Assembly (NCBI GenBank): GCA_963822615.1
Contig: CAWGIM010000015.1
Coordinates: forward strand, 62,001-126,000
Origin: Trebonia sp963822615
GTDB lineage: Bacteria > Actinomycetota > Actinomycetes > Streptosporangiales > Streptosporangiaceae
DNA: 64,000 nt
Reading direction: 5' to 3'
Positions 17,407 through 25,551 of the stretch are shown piece by piece; the first letter of the stretch is position 1; every line of letters starts with the position of its first letter. A program made the translations under genes and the position numbers. The notes under the pieces were generated by a model, which saw nothing but the letters and a program-made list of their open reading frames with translations, ran no database searches and was not told the DNA's origin.

Positions 17407-18634
17407 TTAGCGCGGGTTCCAGCCCTCCGGGGGCTGGGGGCGGGGCGGGCGGGGGCTAGGCCGCGGGGCCGGGCTCCACGACGGGCCGCTGCGCTGGCTG
17501 CGGTCGCGGGGCTGCGGCTGGCTGGCCGGCCGGGTTGCCGGGGACGCGGGCCGCTTGGGGGCTGGCGGTCGGCCGGCAGCCGGGGGTCGCCCCACGGGTC
17601 GCGGTCGGTGCGCGGGTCACGGGACGGCCGCGGGGGCCGGGGGGCCGGGCCGGGGCGGCCGGCGCTGCCGGGCCGCGGCGTCGGGCCGGTGCCGCCAGGT
17701 CGCGGGGTCGGGCCGGTGCCACCGGGCCGCGGGGTCGGGCCGGTGCCCGGGTCGCGGGGGGCGAACGGGTCCTCGGCCTCCCAGGGGTCGCTGGGCGCCG
17801 GGCGGCGGGCGGGCGGGGCGGGGCGGGCACTGCCGGGAGCCGCCGCCAGGCCCGCGGGCGTCGGGGCGTGGCCGGTGACGAGCTGACTGCCGAACAGCCA
17901 GCGGCCGCCGCCGATCAGCAGCACCAGGATGGTGGCCACCACCGCCGGGAAGAAGATCCCGGCCACCCACTGCAGGAGGCTGGCGCCGAGGCCGGCCGTG
18001 GACGACGTGAGCTGGCTGTCGTGCACCACCCCGGACATCAGCGCGCCCAGGAAGAAGGCCAGCACGGGCAGCGGGAACAGCAGGTAGACCGCGTTGCGGC
18101 GGATACCGAGGGCGGCGAGGACCGATCCGGCGATGACGCAGATGCCGAGCAGCAGCCCCGGCTCGTGACCCGCGACGACGGTCAGCAGCACGCCCGCCAC
18201 GGTGGCGGCGGCCAGCACCAGCAGCGCGCCCTTGACCGACAGCGCCCCGAGCCAGCGCAGCGGGCCGGGCTGCGGGCCACCGGGGCTCGCGGCCGGGCCG
18301 CCCGCGCGGCCGCCGCCGGCGTCGCCGGGCCGGGGTGGCGGTCCGCCCGGCCGGGAGCCGGGGCCGCGGGGGCGCCCGGGGCCGGGGTAAAGCCGGGCGC
18401 CGGCCGCCCGCCGGTGTCGCGCCCGGCTGGCGGTGGCCCGGGACGGCGCGGCCCGCGCTCGCTACCTGGGCCGGGATCCCGGTCACGGCCGGCCGCGGGT
18501 CCTGCCCCGCGAGCCGGCTGGCGCCGGGGGCCGGTGTCGTCTGGTGGCCAGCCGCCAGCGCCGCGTGGCGCTCGCCGAGCTGGATCGCCGCGCGTGGGAC
18601 CGGGCCGGGGCTCCCACCCAGGTGATGTGGTCAT
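17407..18634 (-). CDS. DUF6542-type membrane protein with Pro-rich ends, reading frame interrupted
   Basis: The recognisable core is about 18260-17880 on the minus strand: LSVKGALLVLAAATVAGVLL, GICVIAGSVLAALGIRR, FPLPVLAFFLGALMSGVV and WVAGIFFPAVVATILVLLIGG. These four membrane helices match the DUF6542 pattern. Both flanks are Pro/Arg/Gly-rich. The natural-looking N-terminus (MTTSPGWEP from ATG 18634) and C-terminus (PPEGWNPR, stop at 17407-17409) are in different frames from the core. One missing base in a G/C run near 18380 and another near 17600 would join all three. Without repair, the core frame would run antisense through pcrA to 16494, which is implausible. Function unknown. Confidence 0.6.
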
Positions 18635-19010
18635 TGCTGGAGAGGGTAATGCATGGAACCTTGAGTTCGCCTTAACCCGCGAAGTGGCTGGTACGCGTCC
18701 TGCGGCTGGGCCCGGCAACCGCGGCACTGCGGGCCATCGCGGTCAGCCCGCTTGCTACCGGACGGTAGCACACGATTGGCGGTCAAATCGAACAACGTTA
18801 TTACGGTGCGTGGATTACCCGGGGTGGCCAGGTACTATTCGCATCACTGAATGTGATTGGCGGCCTACCGGCCCGGCGCGGGCGCCGGGCCGGGCGGCCA
18901 GCGGACTGCACGGTGACAAGCGACGCAAACGGGCCATATCGCATGTCCGGCGAAGACGGAGCCGGTAGCCTCGCCAGGAACGGTGCACGATCAGCCGGAG
19001 GAGAACGCAA
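18635..19010. promoter_or_regulatory. Intergenic region upstream of the LCP gene
   Basis: 376 bp with no supported gene. It contains a perfect small hairpin TGCTACCG-GA-CGGTAGCA at 18753-18770 and a stretch of lower GC (18770-18860) that probably carries the promoter. A strong Shine-Dalgarno, GGAGGAG, ends about 7 nt before the TTG start of the next gene. Confidence 0.5.
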
Positions 19011-20630
19011 TTGCTCGGCAGCGGCGGCGGTTCACTGATCGCAGGCAAGGTCGGGTACGTGGTGGCCTGCACGGTCGCCGCTGTGTTGCTGGTGGTGTCG
19101 GGTTACGCCTACAAGACGGTGAGCCTGGTGCAGGACATCGGCGGCGGGATCCAGATCGGCAACGGGGGGTCGTCCGTCGGCGCGATGAACATCCTGCTGA
19201 TGGGCCTGGAGAGCCGCACCGACTTCAACGGCAACACGCTGTCGGGCGGGCTGCTGGCGGCGATGCACGCGGGCAGCGTGGCGGGAGTCGAGCAGCAGGG
19301 CGTCGGCGGCCAGGCCACCAACACGCTGATCCTGCTGCACATCTTCGCCGGCGGGCAGAAGGCGGTCGGATTCTCGATCCCGCGCGACGACTGGGTGACC
19401 TACCCGCAGGCCTATGACGGCCAGTCCGCGGGCAAGATCGACCAGGCCTACGGCCTCGCCTACGCGCAGTCGCTGAACACCACCGTGAACTCGTCGATGA
19501 GCCATGACGCGCGCTACCTGGCCGCCAACCAGGCGGGCCAGGCGGCCACCATCGCCACCGTGCAGGCGGTGACCGGCCAGCAGATCGATCACTTCGCCGA
19601 AGTCAACCTGGCCGGGTTCTACTACCTGGCGGGGGCGTTCGGCGGAATCGAGGCCTGCATCAAGCCGTCGGCCGGCTTCACCAACCTGACCGACGCCAAC
19701 TCCGGCTTCAACGCGGTGCTCGACGGCTACAACAAGGCCAAGGGCGGTAACCAGTACCTGCACCTGTCGGCGCCGCAGGCGCTGGCGTTCGTGCGGGAGC
19801 GGGACAACCTGCCCAACGGCGACCTCGACCGCACCCACCGGCAGCAGGCGGTGCTCGACTACGTGATCTGGAAGCTGGAGCACAACAACGTGCTGGGCGA
19901 CCTCACCCAGCTCACCTCGCTGCTCAGCACGGCCAAGAAGTACCTCATCACCGACGCGAAGTGGAACCTGCTCGACTTCTCCACCAACATGCACGCCCTG
20001 TCCGGTAAGAACCTGCAGTTCTACACCGCGCCGATCGTCGGCTTCCAGACCATCAACGGCCAGGACGCCAACCTCATCGACATCCCGACCATCCAGGCGG
20101 CGATCAAGAAGAAGTTCACCGCCCCGGTGACGGCGGCCAAGCCGTCGTCCACCGCCAAGTCCACCGCGAAGGCCGCCGCCGTCCCGCCCGCGTCGACCGT
20201 CACGGTCGACGTCTACAACGGCGGCACCACCGGCGGCCTGGCCGCCGGGGTGTCACAGGCGCTGGTCGCCAAGGGGTACAAGGCCGGGGCGGTCACCGAC
20301 GCGTCGGCCCAGCCGGCCCAGGTCACGGCGGGCACCCAGGTGTTCTACGGCGCGGGCGCGGCCGCCAACGCGGCCAAGATCGCCGACGACTTCGGCGCCA
20401 CCGCGGCCGCCCTCAAGTCGCTGCCCGCGGGGCACGTGGAGGTGCTGCTCGGCACCGGGGCGACGATCGTCCCGGCCGCGCTCACCCCGGCGGCGGCGAC
20501 TCCGGCGGCCGGCGTGTCGTCCTCGGCCTCGTCCTCGGCCTCGTCGAGCGCGGCCGGCGACAACGGCGCCTCCGGCGGCGCGGTGACCGTCGGCGCGCAG
20601 GCCAAGTACGGCATCCCCTGCGTCTACTAA
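19011..20630 (+). CDS. LytR-CpsA-Psr (LCP) family cell-wall glycopolymer ligase
   Basis: 539 residues. TTG start chosen from the GGAGGAG site just upstream. A membrane helix (about 11-33, VGYVVACTVAAVLLVVSGYAY) is followed by an extracellular LCP domain. Family motifs visible include MNILLMGLESR, TNTLILLHI, GFSIPRDDWV, HFAEVNLAGFYYLAGAFGGIEAC, ALAFVRERDNLPNGDLDRTHRQQAVL. The catalytic-site arginines and aspartates are kept. A LytR_C domain follows (about 395-490, VTVDVYNGGTTGGLA). It transfers polyprenyl-linked glycopolymers such as arabinogalactan-like chains or teichoic acids to peptidoglycan. The protein ends in IPCVY after a Ser/Ala-rich linker. A strong terminator follows. Confidence 0.92.
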   Translation: MLGSGGGSLIAGKVGYVVACTVAAVLLVVSGYAYKTVSLVQDIGGGIQIGNGGSSVGAMNILLMGLESRTDFNGNTLSGGLLAAMHAGSVAGVEQQGVGGQATNTLILLHIFAGGQKAVGFSIPRDDWVTYPQAYDGQSAGKIDQAYGLAYAQSLNTTVNSSMSHDARYLAANQAGQAATIATVQAVTGQQIDHFAEVNLAGFYYLAGAFGGIEACIKPSAGFTNLTDANSGFNAVLDGYNKAKGGNQYLHLSAPQALAFVRERDNLPNGDLDRTHRQQAVLDYVIWKLEHNNVLGDLTQLTSLLSTAKKYLITDAKWNLLDFSTNMHALSGKNLQFYTAPIVGFQTINGQDANLIDIPTIQAAIKKKFTAPVTAAKPSSTAKSTAKAAAVPPASTVTVDVYNGGTTGGLAAGVSQALVAKGYKAGAVTDASAQPAQVTAGTQVFYGAGAAANAAKIADDFGATAAALKSLPAGHVEVLLGTGATIVPAALTPAAATPAAGVSSSASSSASSSAAGDNGASGGAVTVGAQAKYGIPCVY

Positions 20631-20640
20631 GCAGATAAGC

Positions 20641-20682
20641 AAAGAGAACCGCCCGGGGCGCGCCCCGGGCGGTTCTCTTTTT
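20641..20682. terminator. Bidirectional rho-independent terminator
   Basis: A perfect 40-nt palindrome (arms 20641-20660 and 20661-20680) with A-rich and T-rich edges (AAAGAGAACC...GGTTCTCTTTTT). It serves the convergent LCP and sucD genes. Confidence 0.92.
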
Positions 20683-20691
20683 GGCCTGCCG

Positions 20692-21579
20692 CTACAGCGA
20701 CTTGATGACCTCGCGCACCAGGGCGGCGGTCTCCGAGGGAGTCTTGCCGACGCGGACGCCGGCCTTCTCCAGTGCTTCCTTCTTGGCCTGGGCGGTACCC
20801 GCCGAGCCGGAGATGATCGCGCCCGCGTGCCCCATGGTCTTGCCCTCGGGGGCCATGAACCCGGCCACGTAGCCGACGACCGGCTTGGTCACGTTCTTCT
20901 CGATGAACGCGGCCGCCCGCTCCTCGGCGTCGCCGCCGATCTCACCGATCATCACGATGGCCTTGGTGTCGGGGTCGGCCTCGAACGCGGCCAGCGCGTC
21001 GATGTGGGTGGTGCCGATGATCGGGTCACCGCCGATGCCGACGCAGGTGGTGAAGCCGATGTCGCGCAGCTCGTACATCATCTGGTAGGTCAGCGTGCCG
21101 GACTTGGACACCAGCCCGATCGAGCCCTGCGAGGTGATGTCGGCCGGGATGATGCCGGCGTTGGACAAGCCCGGGGACGCGAGGCCGGGGCAGTTCGGCC
21201 CGACGATGCGGGTCTTGTTGCCCTTCTCGATCGCGTAGGCCCAGAACTCGGCCGTGTCGTGCACCGGGACGCCCTCGGTGATCACGATCGCCAGCGGGAT
21301 CTCCGCGTCGATCGCCTCGATCACGGCGGCCTTGGTGCCGGCCGCCGGCACGAAGATCACCGACACGTTGGCGCCGGTCGCCTCGATGGTCTCCTTGACT
21401 CCTGCGAACACCGGCACCTGGGCGCCGTTCAGCTCGACGGTAGTGCCGGCCTTCTTGGGGTTGGTGCCGCCGACCACCTTAGCGCCGGCCACCAGCATGC
21501 GGGCGCCGTGCTTGCGGCCCTCGCCGCCGGTGATGCCCTGGATGAGGATCTTGCTGTCAGCCGTGAGGAAGATAGCCAT
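20692..21579 (-). CDS. sucD: Succinyl-CoA synthetase (ADP-forming) alpha subunit
   Basis: 295 residues. TCA-cycle enzyme that couples succinyl-CoA cleavage to ATP/GTP formation with SucC. The CoA-binding N-terminus is ILIQGITGGEGRKH and GGTNPKKAG. The phosphorylated histidine is His251 in TMGHAGAIISG, and the pattern GPNCPGLASPG is conserved. It lies 3 bp after sucC on the same strand, one operon sucCD. Confidence 0.97.
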   Translation of the reverse strand: MAIFLTADSKILIQGITGGEGRKHGARMLVAGAKVVGGTNPKKAGTTVELNGAQVPVFAGVKETIEATGANVSVIFVPAAGTKAAVIEAIDAEIPLAIVITEGVPVHDTAEFWAYAIEKGNKTRIVGPNCPGLASPGLSNAGIIPADITSQGSIGLVSKSGTLTYQMMYELRDIGFTTCVGIGGDPIIGTTHIDALAAFEADPDTKAIVMIGEIGGDAEERAAAFIEKNVTKPVVGYVAGFMAPEGKTMGHAGAIISGSAGTAQAKKEALEKAGVRVGKTPSETAALVREVIKSL

Positions 21580-21582
21580 CGC

Positions 21583-22770
21583 TCAGGCTCCCTTCGCGGC
21601 GAGCTCGGCGGCGCGCTTGGCGGCGCCGTCCATCGTGTCGACCTGCTCGAGGACCGGCAGGGCGGCGTCAATCAGGATCTGGCGGCCCTCTTCGGCCTTG
21701 TTGCCGTCCAGCCGGACGACGATCGGCTTGGTGACGGTCTCGCCGCGCTCGGCCAGCAGCGCGAACGCGGACACGATGCCGTTCGCGACCGCGTCGCCGG
21801 AGGTGATCCCGCCGAAGACGTTCACGAAGACCGACTTGACGGCCGGGTCGGACAGCACGATCTCCAGGCTGTCGGCCATCACCGCGGCCGACGCGCCGCC
21901 GCCGATGTCGAGGAAGTTGGCCGCCTTGACGCCACCGAATGCCTCGCCCGCGTAGGCCACCACGTCCAGCGTCGACATGACCAGGCCCGCGCCGTTGCCG
22001 ATGATGCCGATCTGGCCGTCGAGCTTGACGTAGTTGAGGTGCTTCTCCTTGGCGCGCACCTCAAGCGGGTCAGTGGACTCGATGTCGGCGAACCGGCCGT
22101 GCTCCTGGCGGAACGAGGCGTTCTCGTCCAGGGTGACCTTGCCGTCGAGCGCGAGCACCCGGCCGTCCGGGGTGAGCACCAGCGGGTTCACCTCGGCCAG
22201 GGTCGCGTCCTCGTCGGTGAACATGGCCCACAGCCGCTCGGCGGCCAGGGCGGCGCCCTCTTCGGCCTCGGCCGGGATACGGCCGGCCCGGACGATCTCC
22301 AGCGCCTTGTCGTGGTCCACGCCGGTGAGCGGGTTGACCGGGATGCGGGCGATCGCGTCCGGGTTGGTGTGCGCCAGCTCCTCGATCTCCATGCCGCCGT
22401 CGACCGAGCAGATCGACAGGAAGGTGCGGTTGGCGCGGTCAAGCAGGAACGACAGGTAGTACTCGGACTTGATGTCCGTGGCCTCGGCGATCAGCACCCG
22501 GTGCACGGTGTGGCCCTTGATGTCCATGCCGATGATGCGCTGTGACTTCTCGAAGGCGTCGGCGGGGCTGTCGGCGAGCTTGACGCCCCCGGCCTTGCCG
22601 CGGCCGCCGGTCTTCACCTGTGCCTTGACGACTACTTGCGGGATGCCGTCCGCCGCGAACGCGGAGGTGATCTCCCGCGCCTCCTCGGCGGTGTTGGCGA
22701 CCCTGTCTTTCGGCACCGGAACGCCGTACTCGGCGAAGAGTTCCTTTGCCTGATACTCGAACAGGTCCAC
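21583..22770 (-). CDS. sucC: Succinyl-CoA synthetase (ADP-forming) beta subunit
   Basis: 395 residues, normal length. An ATP-grasp domain at the N-terminus (MDLFEYQAKELFAEYGVPVP, QVVVKAQVKTGGRGKAGGVKLA) and a CoA-ligase domain (GAGLVMSTLDVVAYAGEAFGGVKAANFLDIGGGA, VNVFGGITSGDAVANGI) are intact. The nucleotide-site residue region EVNPLVLTPDG is present. GTG start at 22770. No strong Shine-Dalgarno is seen directly upstream, so it may be leaderless or weakly initiated. Confidence 0.97.
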   Translation of the reverse strand: MDLFEYQAKELFAEYGVPVPKDRVANTAEEAREITSAFAADGIPQVVVKAQVKTGGRGKAGGVKLADSPADAFEKSQRIIGMDIKGHTVHRVLIAEATDIKSEYYLSFLLDRANRTFLSICSVDGGMEIEELAHTNPDAIARIPVNPLTGVDHDKALEIVRAGRIPAEAEEGAALAAERLWAMFTDEDATLAEVNPLVLTPDGRVLALDGKVTLDENASFRQEHGRFADIESTDPLEVRAKEKHLNYVKLDGQIGIIGNGAGLVMSTLDVVAYAGEAFGGVKAANFLDIGGGASAAVMADSLEIVLSDPAVKSVFVNVFGGITSGDAVANGIVSAFALLAERGETVTKPIVVRLDGNKAEEGRQILIDAALPVLEQVDTMDGAAKRAAELAAKGA

Positions 22771-22973
22771 TGGGGGGTCCGATCTCGGTCCGTTACTTGC
22801 GGTCTGGTTGCCGCCCGGTGACGTGCGGCGTCACAAGCAGCGTAGCCCGTGGCTGATTGCCAGCGCTGCCCAGGTTACCCGCGCGGGCATTGTTGTAATG
22901 GGACGTTCGTCACGCCGCGCGGACCGGGCGGTCCCGGCGCGCCTGCGTGCCTTTTGCCCGGTCCGTTGCGACG

Positions 22974-24377
22974 ATGGCCATTGTGCGCGTAGTGCCGCCC
23001 CGCCTCGAGAGCTCGGCTGAGGACTCATCCGCGCCTGCCCTGTCGCCGCCCGGGCCGCCCATGGTGCCGACCCGGCCGATGCTGATGGCAGGCGGCGGCG
23101 CTGCCCTCGCCGCGGCTGGCGGCGGCCTGGCGGTGCTGGCCACGCTGACGCTCATCGGCTGGATTACCGCGCCGCACGTGGGACTGGGCGGCGGCCTGGT
23201 CGGGGCGCTGCGCTCGGCCGGGGTGCTGTGGCTGGTGGCGCACCACGTCGAGGTGACCGTGCACGGGGCGGGCCGGATCGGCCTGCTGCCGCTCGGCCTG
23301 GTACTGCTGCCCGCCGTACTCATCGAGCGCGCGGGCCGCTGGATGACGCACGAGGGCTACGTGACCAGGCTGCTGCAGGTCGGGCCGGCCGCGGTGTCGA
23401 TCGCGCTGCCCTACGCGCTGTTCACCGGCGCGGTGGCGCTGGGCAGCAGCACCTCGGCGGCGGCGCCCTCACTGTGGCAGGCGGTGATGATGGGGTTCTT
23501 CATCGCGCTGCTCGCGAGCGGTTTCGGCGCGGCCCGCGGGCTGGCCCCGTGGCGCCGGCTGGCCGGGCGGGTGCCGGCCAGGACCCGGTCGATCATCCTC
23601 GGCATGGCGGCGGCCCTGGCGGTGCTCGCGGCCTGCGGCGCGATCCTGGGCGCGGCGTCGCTGGTGATCCACCTGGACGCCTACAAGACGGCGGTCGACA
23701 AGCTCAACCCGGGTATCGGCGGATCGGTGCTGCTGCTGCTGGCCAGCATCTGCTACCTGCCGAACTCGGTCATCTGGGGGGTCGCCTACCTGCTCGGGCC
23801 CGGCTTCTCGTTCGGCATCGGCACCGTCGCCTCACCGTCGGGCTCGGCCCTCGGCGCGGTCCCCGCCTTCCCGATGCTGGCCGGGCTGCCGGTGGACGCG
23901 CGGGCGGCGTTCCCGGCCTGGCTCGGCTTCTTCCTGCTGGCGCTGCCCTACCTGGCCGGGGCGCTGGCCGGGTTCATGACGGTGCGGATCGCGCCGACGC
24001 CGTCGCTGGAGGCGGCCCCGCTGTGGGGCCTGCTTACCGGCACGCTGGCGGCGGCGGTAGTGGGCCTCGCGGCCAGGTTCTCCGGCGGCCCGCTGGGGGC
24101 TGGCCGGCTCGCCTCAGTCGGCCCCTCGGCCGGTGAGGTCGCCCTGGTCGCCCTGCTCGAGGTCGGCGTCCCGGCCGCGCTGGCCGCGGGCGCGGCCAAC
24201 TGGCTGATCATCCGCCGTCACGTCCGCCGCCTGGCCGCCACCAGGACCGTCCCCCCCGGCCCGCCGTCGTCCCGGGTCAGCGGCCCGCTGCCGGCGCTGA
24301 TCGTGAACGAGGCGGACGACGCGGGCGGCCACCGCATTCACGTCAACCCGTGGGCCGACGAGCCCGAGACCGAGTAG
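22974..24377 (+). CDS. DUF6350-family polytopic membrane protein
   Basis: About 467 residues with roughly 9-10 hydrophobic helices after a short polar N-terminus. Segments such as AGVLWLVAHHVEVTVHGAGRIGLLPLGLVLLPAVLIERAG and LLASICYLPNSVIWGVAYLLGPGFSFGIGTVASPSG are typical of DUF6350, an actinobacterial family of unknown function conserved next to purN/purH. The start is uncertain: ATG 22974 and GTG 22947 are both possible and neither has a good ribosome site. A polar tail follows the last helix. Confidence 0.85.
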   Translation: MAIVRVVPPRLESSAEDSSAPALSPPGPPMVPTRPMLMAGGGAALAAAGGGLAVLATLTLIGWITAPHVGLGGGLVGALRSAGVLWLVAHHVEVTVHGAGRIGLLPLGLVLLPAVLIERAGRWMTHEGYVTRLLQVGPAAVSIALPYALFTGAVALGSSTSAAAPSLWQAVMMGFFIALLASGFGAARGLAPWRRLAGRVPARTRSIILGMAAALAVLAACGAILGAASLVIHLDAYKTAVDKLNPGIGGSVLLLLASICYLPNSVIWGVAYLLGPGFSFGIGTVASPSGSALGAVPAFPMLAGLPVDARAAFPAWLGFFLLALPYLAGALAGFMTVRIAPTPSLEAAPLWGLLTGTLAAAVVGLAARFSGGPLGAGRLASVGPSAGEVALVALLEVGVPAALAAGAANWLIIRRHVRRLAATRTVPPGPPSSRVSGPLPALIVNEADDAGGHRIHVNPWADEPETE

Positions 24378-24397
24378 CTCAGGCCAGCCGCCGGCCG

Positions 24398-24901
24398 CTA
24401 GCCGCCGAGCTGGGTGATCCTGGCGTTGATCGCGTGCTGTAGCTGGTCCTGGCAGGCCTGCTGGGCGGCCACCCCGCTGGCGCCGTTCATGCAGTTCGAG
24501 TACTGGTCGATCTGCGGGCCGAAGATGAGGAACCCGAGCAGCGCGAAGCCGCTGAACAGCACCCCGATCAGGCCGACCACCAGGCCCGCGGTCGCGCCGC
24601 GGGGCCTGCGGGTGCCGGCCCGCCGGGCCGCGCGCCGGGCCGAGACGGCGAGCGTGACCCCGGCCACCGCGACCGCCAGCGCCACCCCGGCGACCGCGGC
24701 GGCCCGCTGGACGTTGCCGATCAGCAGCATGGCCAGCAGGCTGAGCACCGCCAGGCACAGCCCCGCCATGGCGCGCTGCCGCAGCCGGGGGTCGGCCGGC
24801 GGGAGCTGCGGCCCGGACCCGGGCATGAGGAAGGGGGACCGCGCCGGCGTTTCCGGGGGCTGCGGGGATTCCGGCTGCGGCCGGTCGGTCAGTCTGGCCA
24901 T
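24398..24901 (-). CDS. Small membrane protein, DUF4190-like
   Basis: 167 residues. A Pro-rich N-terminus (~40) is followed by three predicted helices (AMAGLCLAVLSLLAMLLIGNV, AAVAGVALAVAVAGVTLAV, AGLVVGLIGVLFSGFALLGFLIFG). The second and third are separated by a strongly basic loop. The C-terminal ~35 residues hold two Cys (YSNCMNG, QQACQDQ) that may form a disulfide outside. The repeated hydrophobic pairs resemble DUF4190 proteins. Function unknown. It is convergent with DUF6350 and divergent from purN. Confidence 0.75.
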   Translation of the reverse strand: MARLTDRPQPESPQPPETPARSPFLMPGSGPQLPPADPRLRQRAMAGLCLAVLSLLAMLLIGNVQRAAAVAGVALAVAVAGVTLAVSARRAARRAGTRRPRGATAGLVVGLIGVLFSGFALLGFLIFGPQIDQYSNCMNGASGVAAQQACQDQLQHAINARITQLGG

Positions 24902-24939
24902 GTCAAAAGCTATTGTTGCGCACCAGCTAGGGTTGTGCC

Positions 24940-25551
24940 ATGAACGTGCGGCTGGTCGTGCTCGTCTCTGGCACCGGGACGAACCTTCAGGCCCTCGTCG
25001 ACGCGTGCGCGGACCCCGGCTACGGGGCGTCCGTGGTCGCCGTCGGCGCGGACCGGGACGGCATCGCCGCCCTCGACCGGGCCCGGGCGGCCGGCCTCCC
25101 GGTCTTCGTCCGCAAGGTCGGCGACTTCCCGGCCCGGGACGCGTGGGACGAGGACCTCGCCCTGGCCTGCGCGGAGCACCAGCCGGACCTGATCGTCTGC
25201 GCGGGCTTCATGAAGCTGCTCGGCAAGGGGTTCCTGGCCCGCTTCGGCGGCCGCTGCCTCAACACGCACCCGGCCCTGCTGCCGTCCTTCCCCGGCATGC
25301 ACGGGGTGCGGGACGCGCTCCGTTACGGGGTCAAGGTGACCGGCTGCACGGTGTTCCTGGTGGACGAGGGCGTGGACGCGGGCCCGGTGCTCGCCCAGGC
25401 GGCGGTGCCGGTCGGCGATGATGACGACGAGGACACCCTGCACGAGCGGATCAAGGTCGCCGAGCGCGCGCTGCTCGTCGACACGGTCGGCCGGATGGCC
25501 CGCGCGGGCTGGTCCGTCAGTGACGACAGGAAGGTAAGGATCGGCAAGTGA
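24940..25551 (+). CDS. purN: Phosphoribosylglycinamide formyltransferase
   Basis: 203 residues. It transfers formyl from 10-formyl-THF to GAR in de novo purine synthesis. The catalytic triad is visible: Asn108 and His110 in LNTHPALLPSFPG and Asp146 in DEGVDAGPV. The start LVVLVSGTGTNLQAL is the phosphate-binding loop. It overlaps purH by 4 bp (GTGA), so purN and purH are translationally coupled. folD, which supplies the folate cofactor, follows in the same direction. Confidence 0.97.
   Translation: MNVRLVVLVSGTGTNLQALVDACADPGYGASVVAVGADRDGIAALDRARAAGLPVFVRKVGDFPARDAWDEDLALACAEHQPDLIVCAGFMKLLGKGFLARFGGRCLNTHPALLPSFPGMHGVRDALRYGVKVTGCTVFLVDEGVDAGPVLAQAAVPVGDDDDEDTLHERIKVAERALLVDTVGRMARAGWSVSDDRKVRIGK

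Noticed and set aside
16494..18218. One 574-codon minus-strand protein joining the DUF6542 core to sequence antisense to pcrA
   Set aside because: The antisense part has no protein-like pattern, while a natural C-terminus (PPEGWNPR and stop) exists in another frame at 17407. A frame break is the simpler reading.
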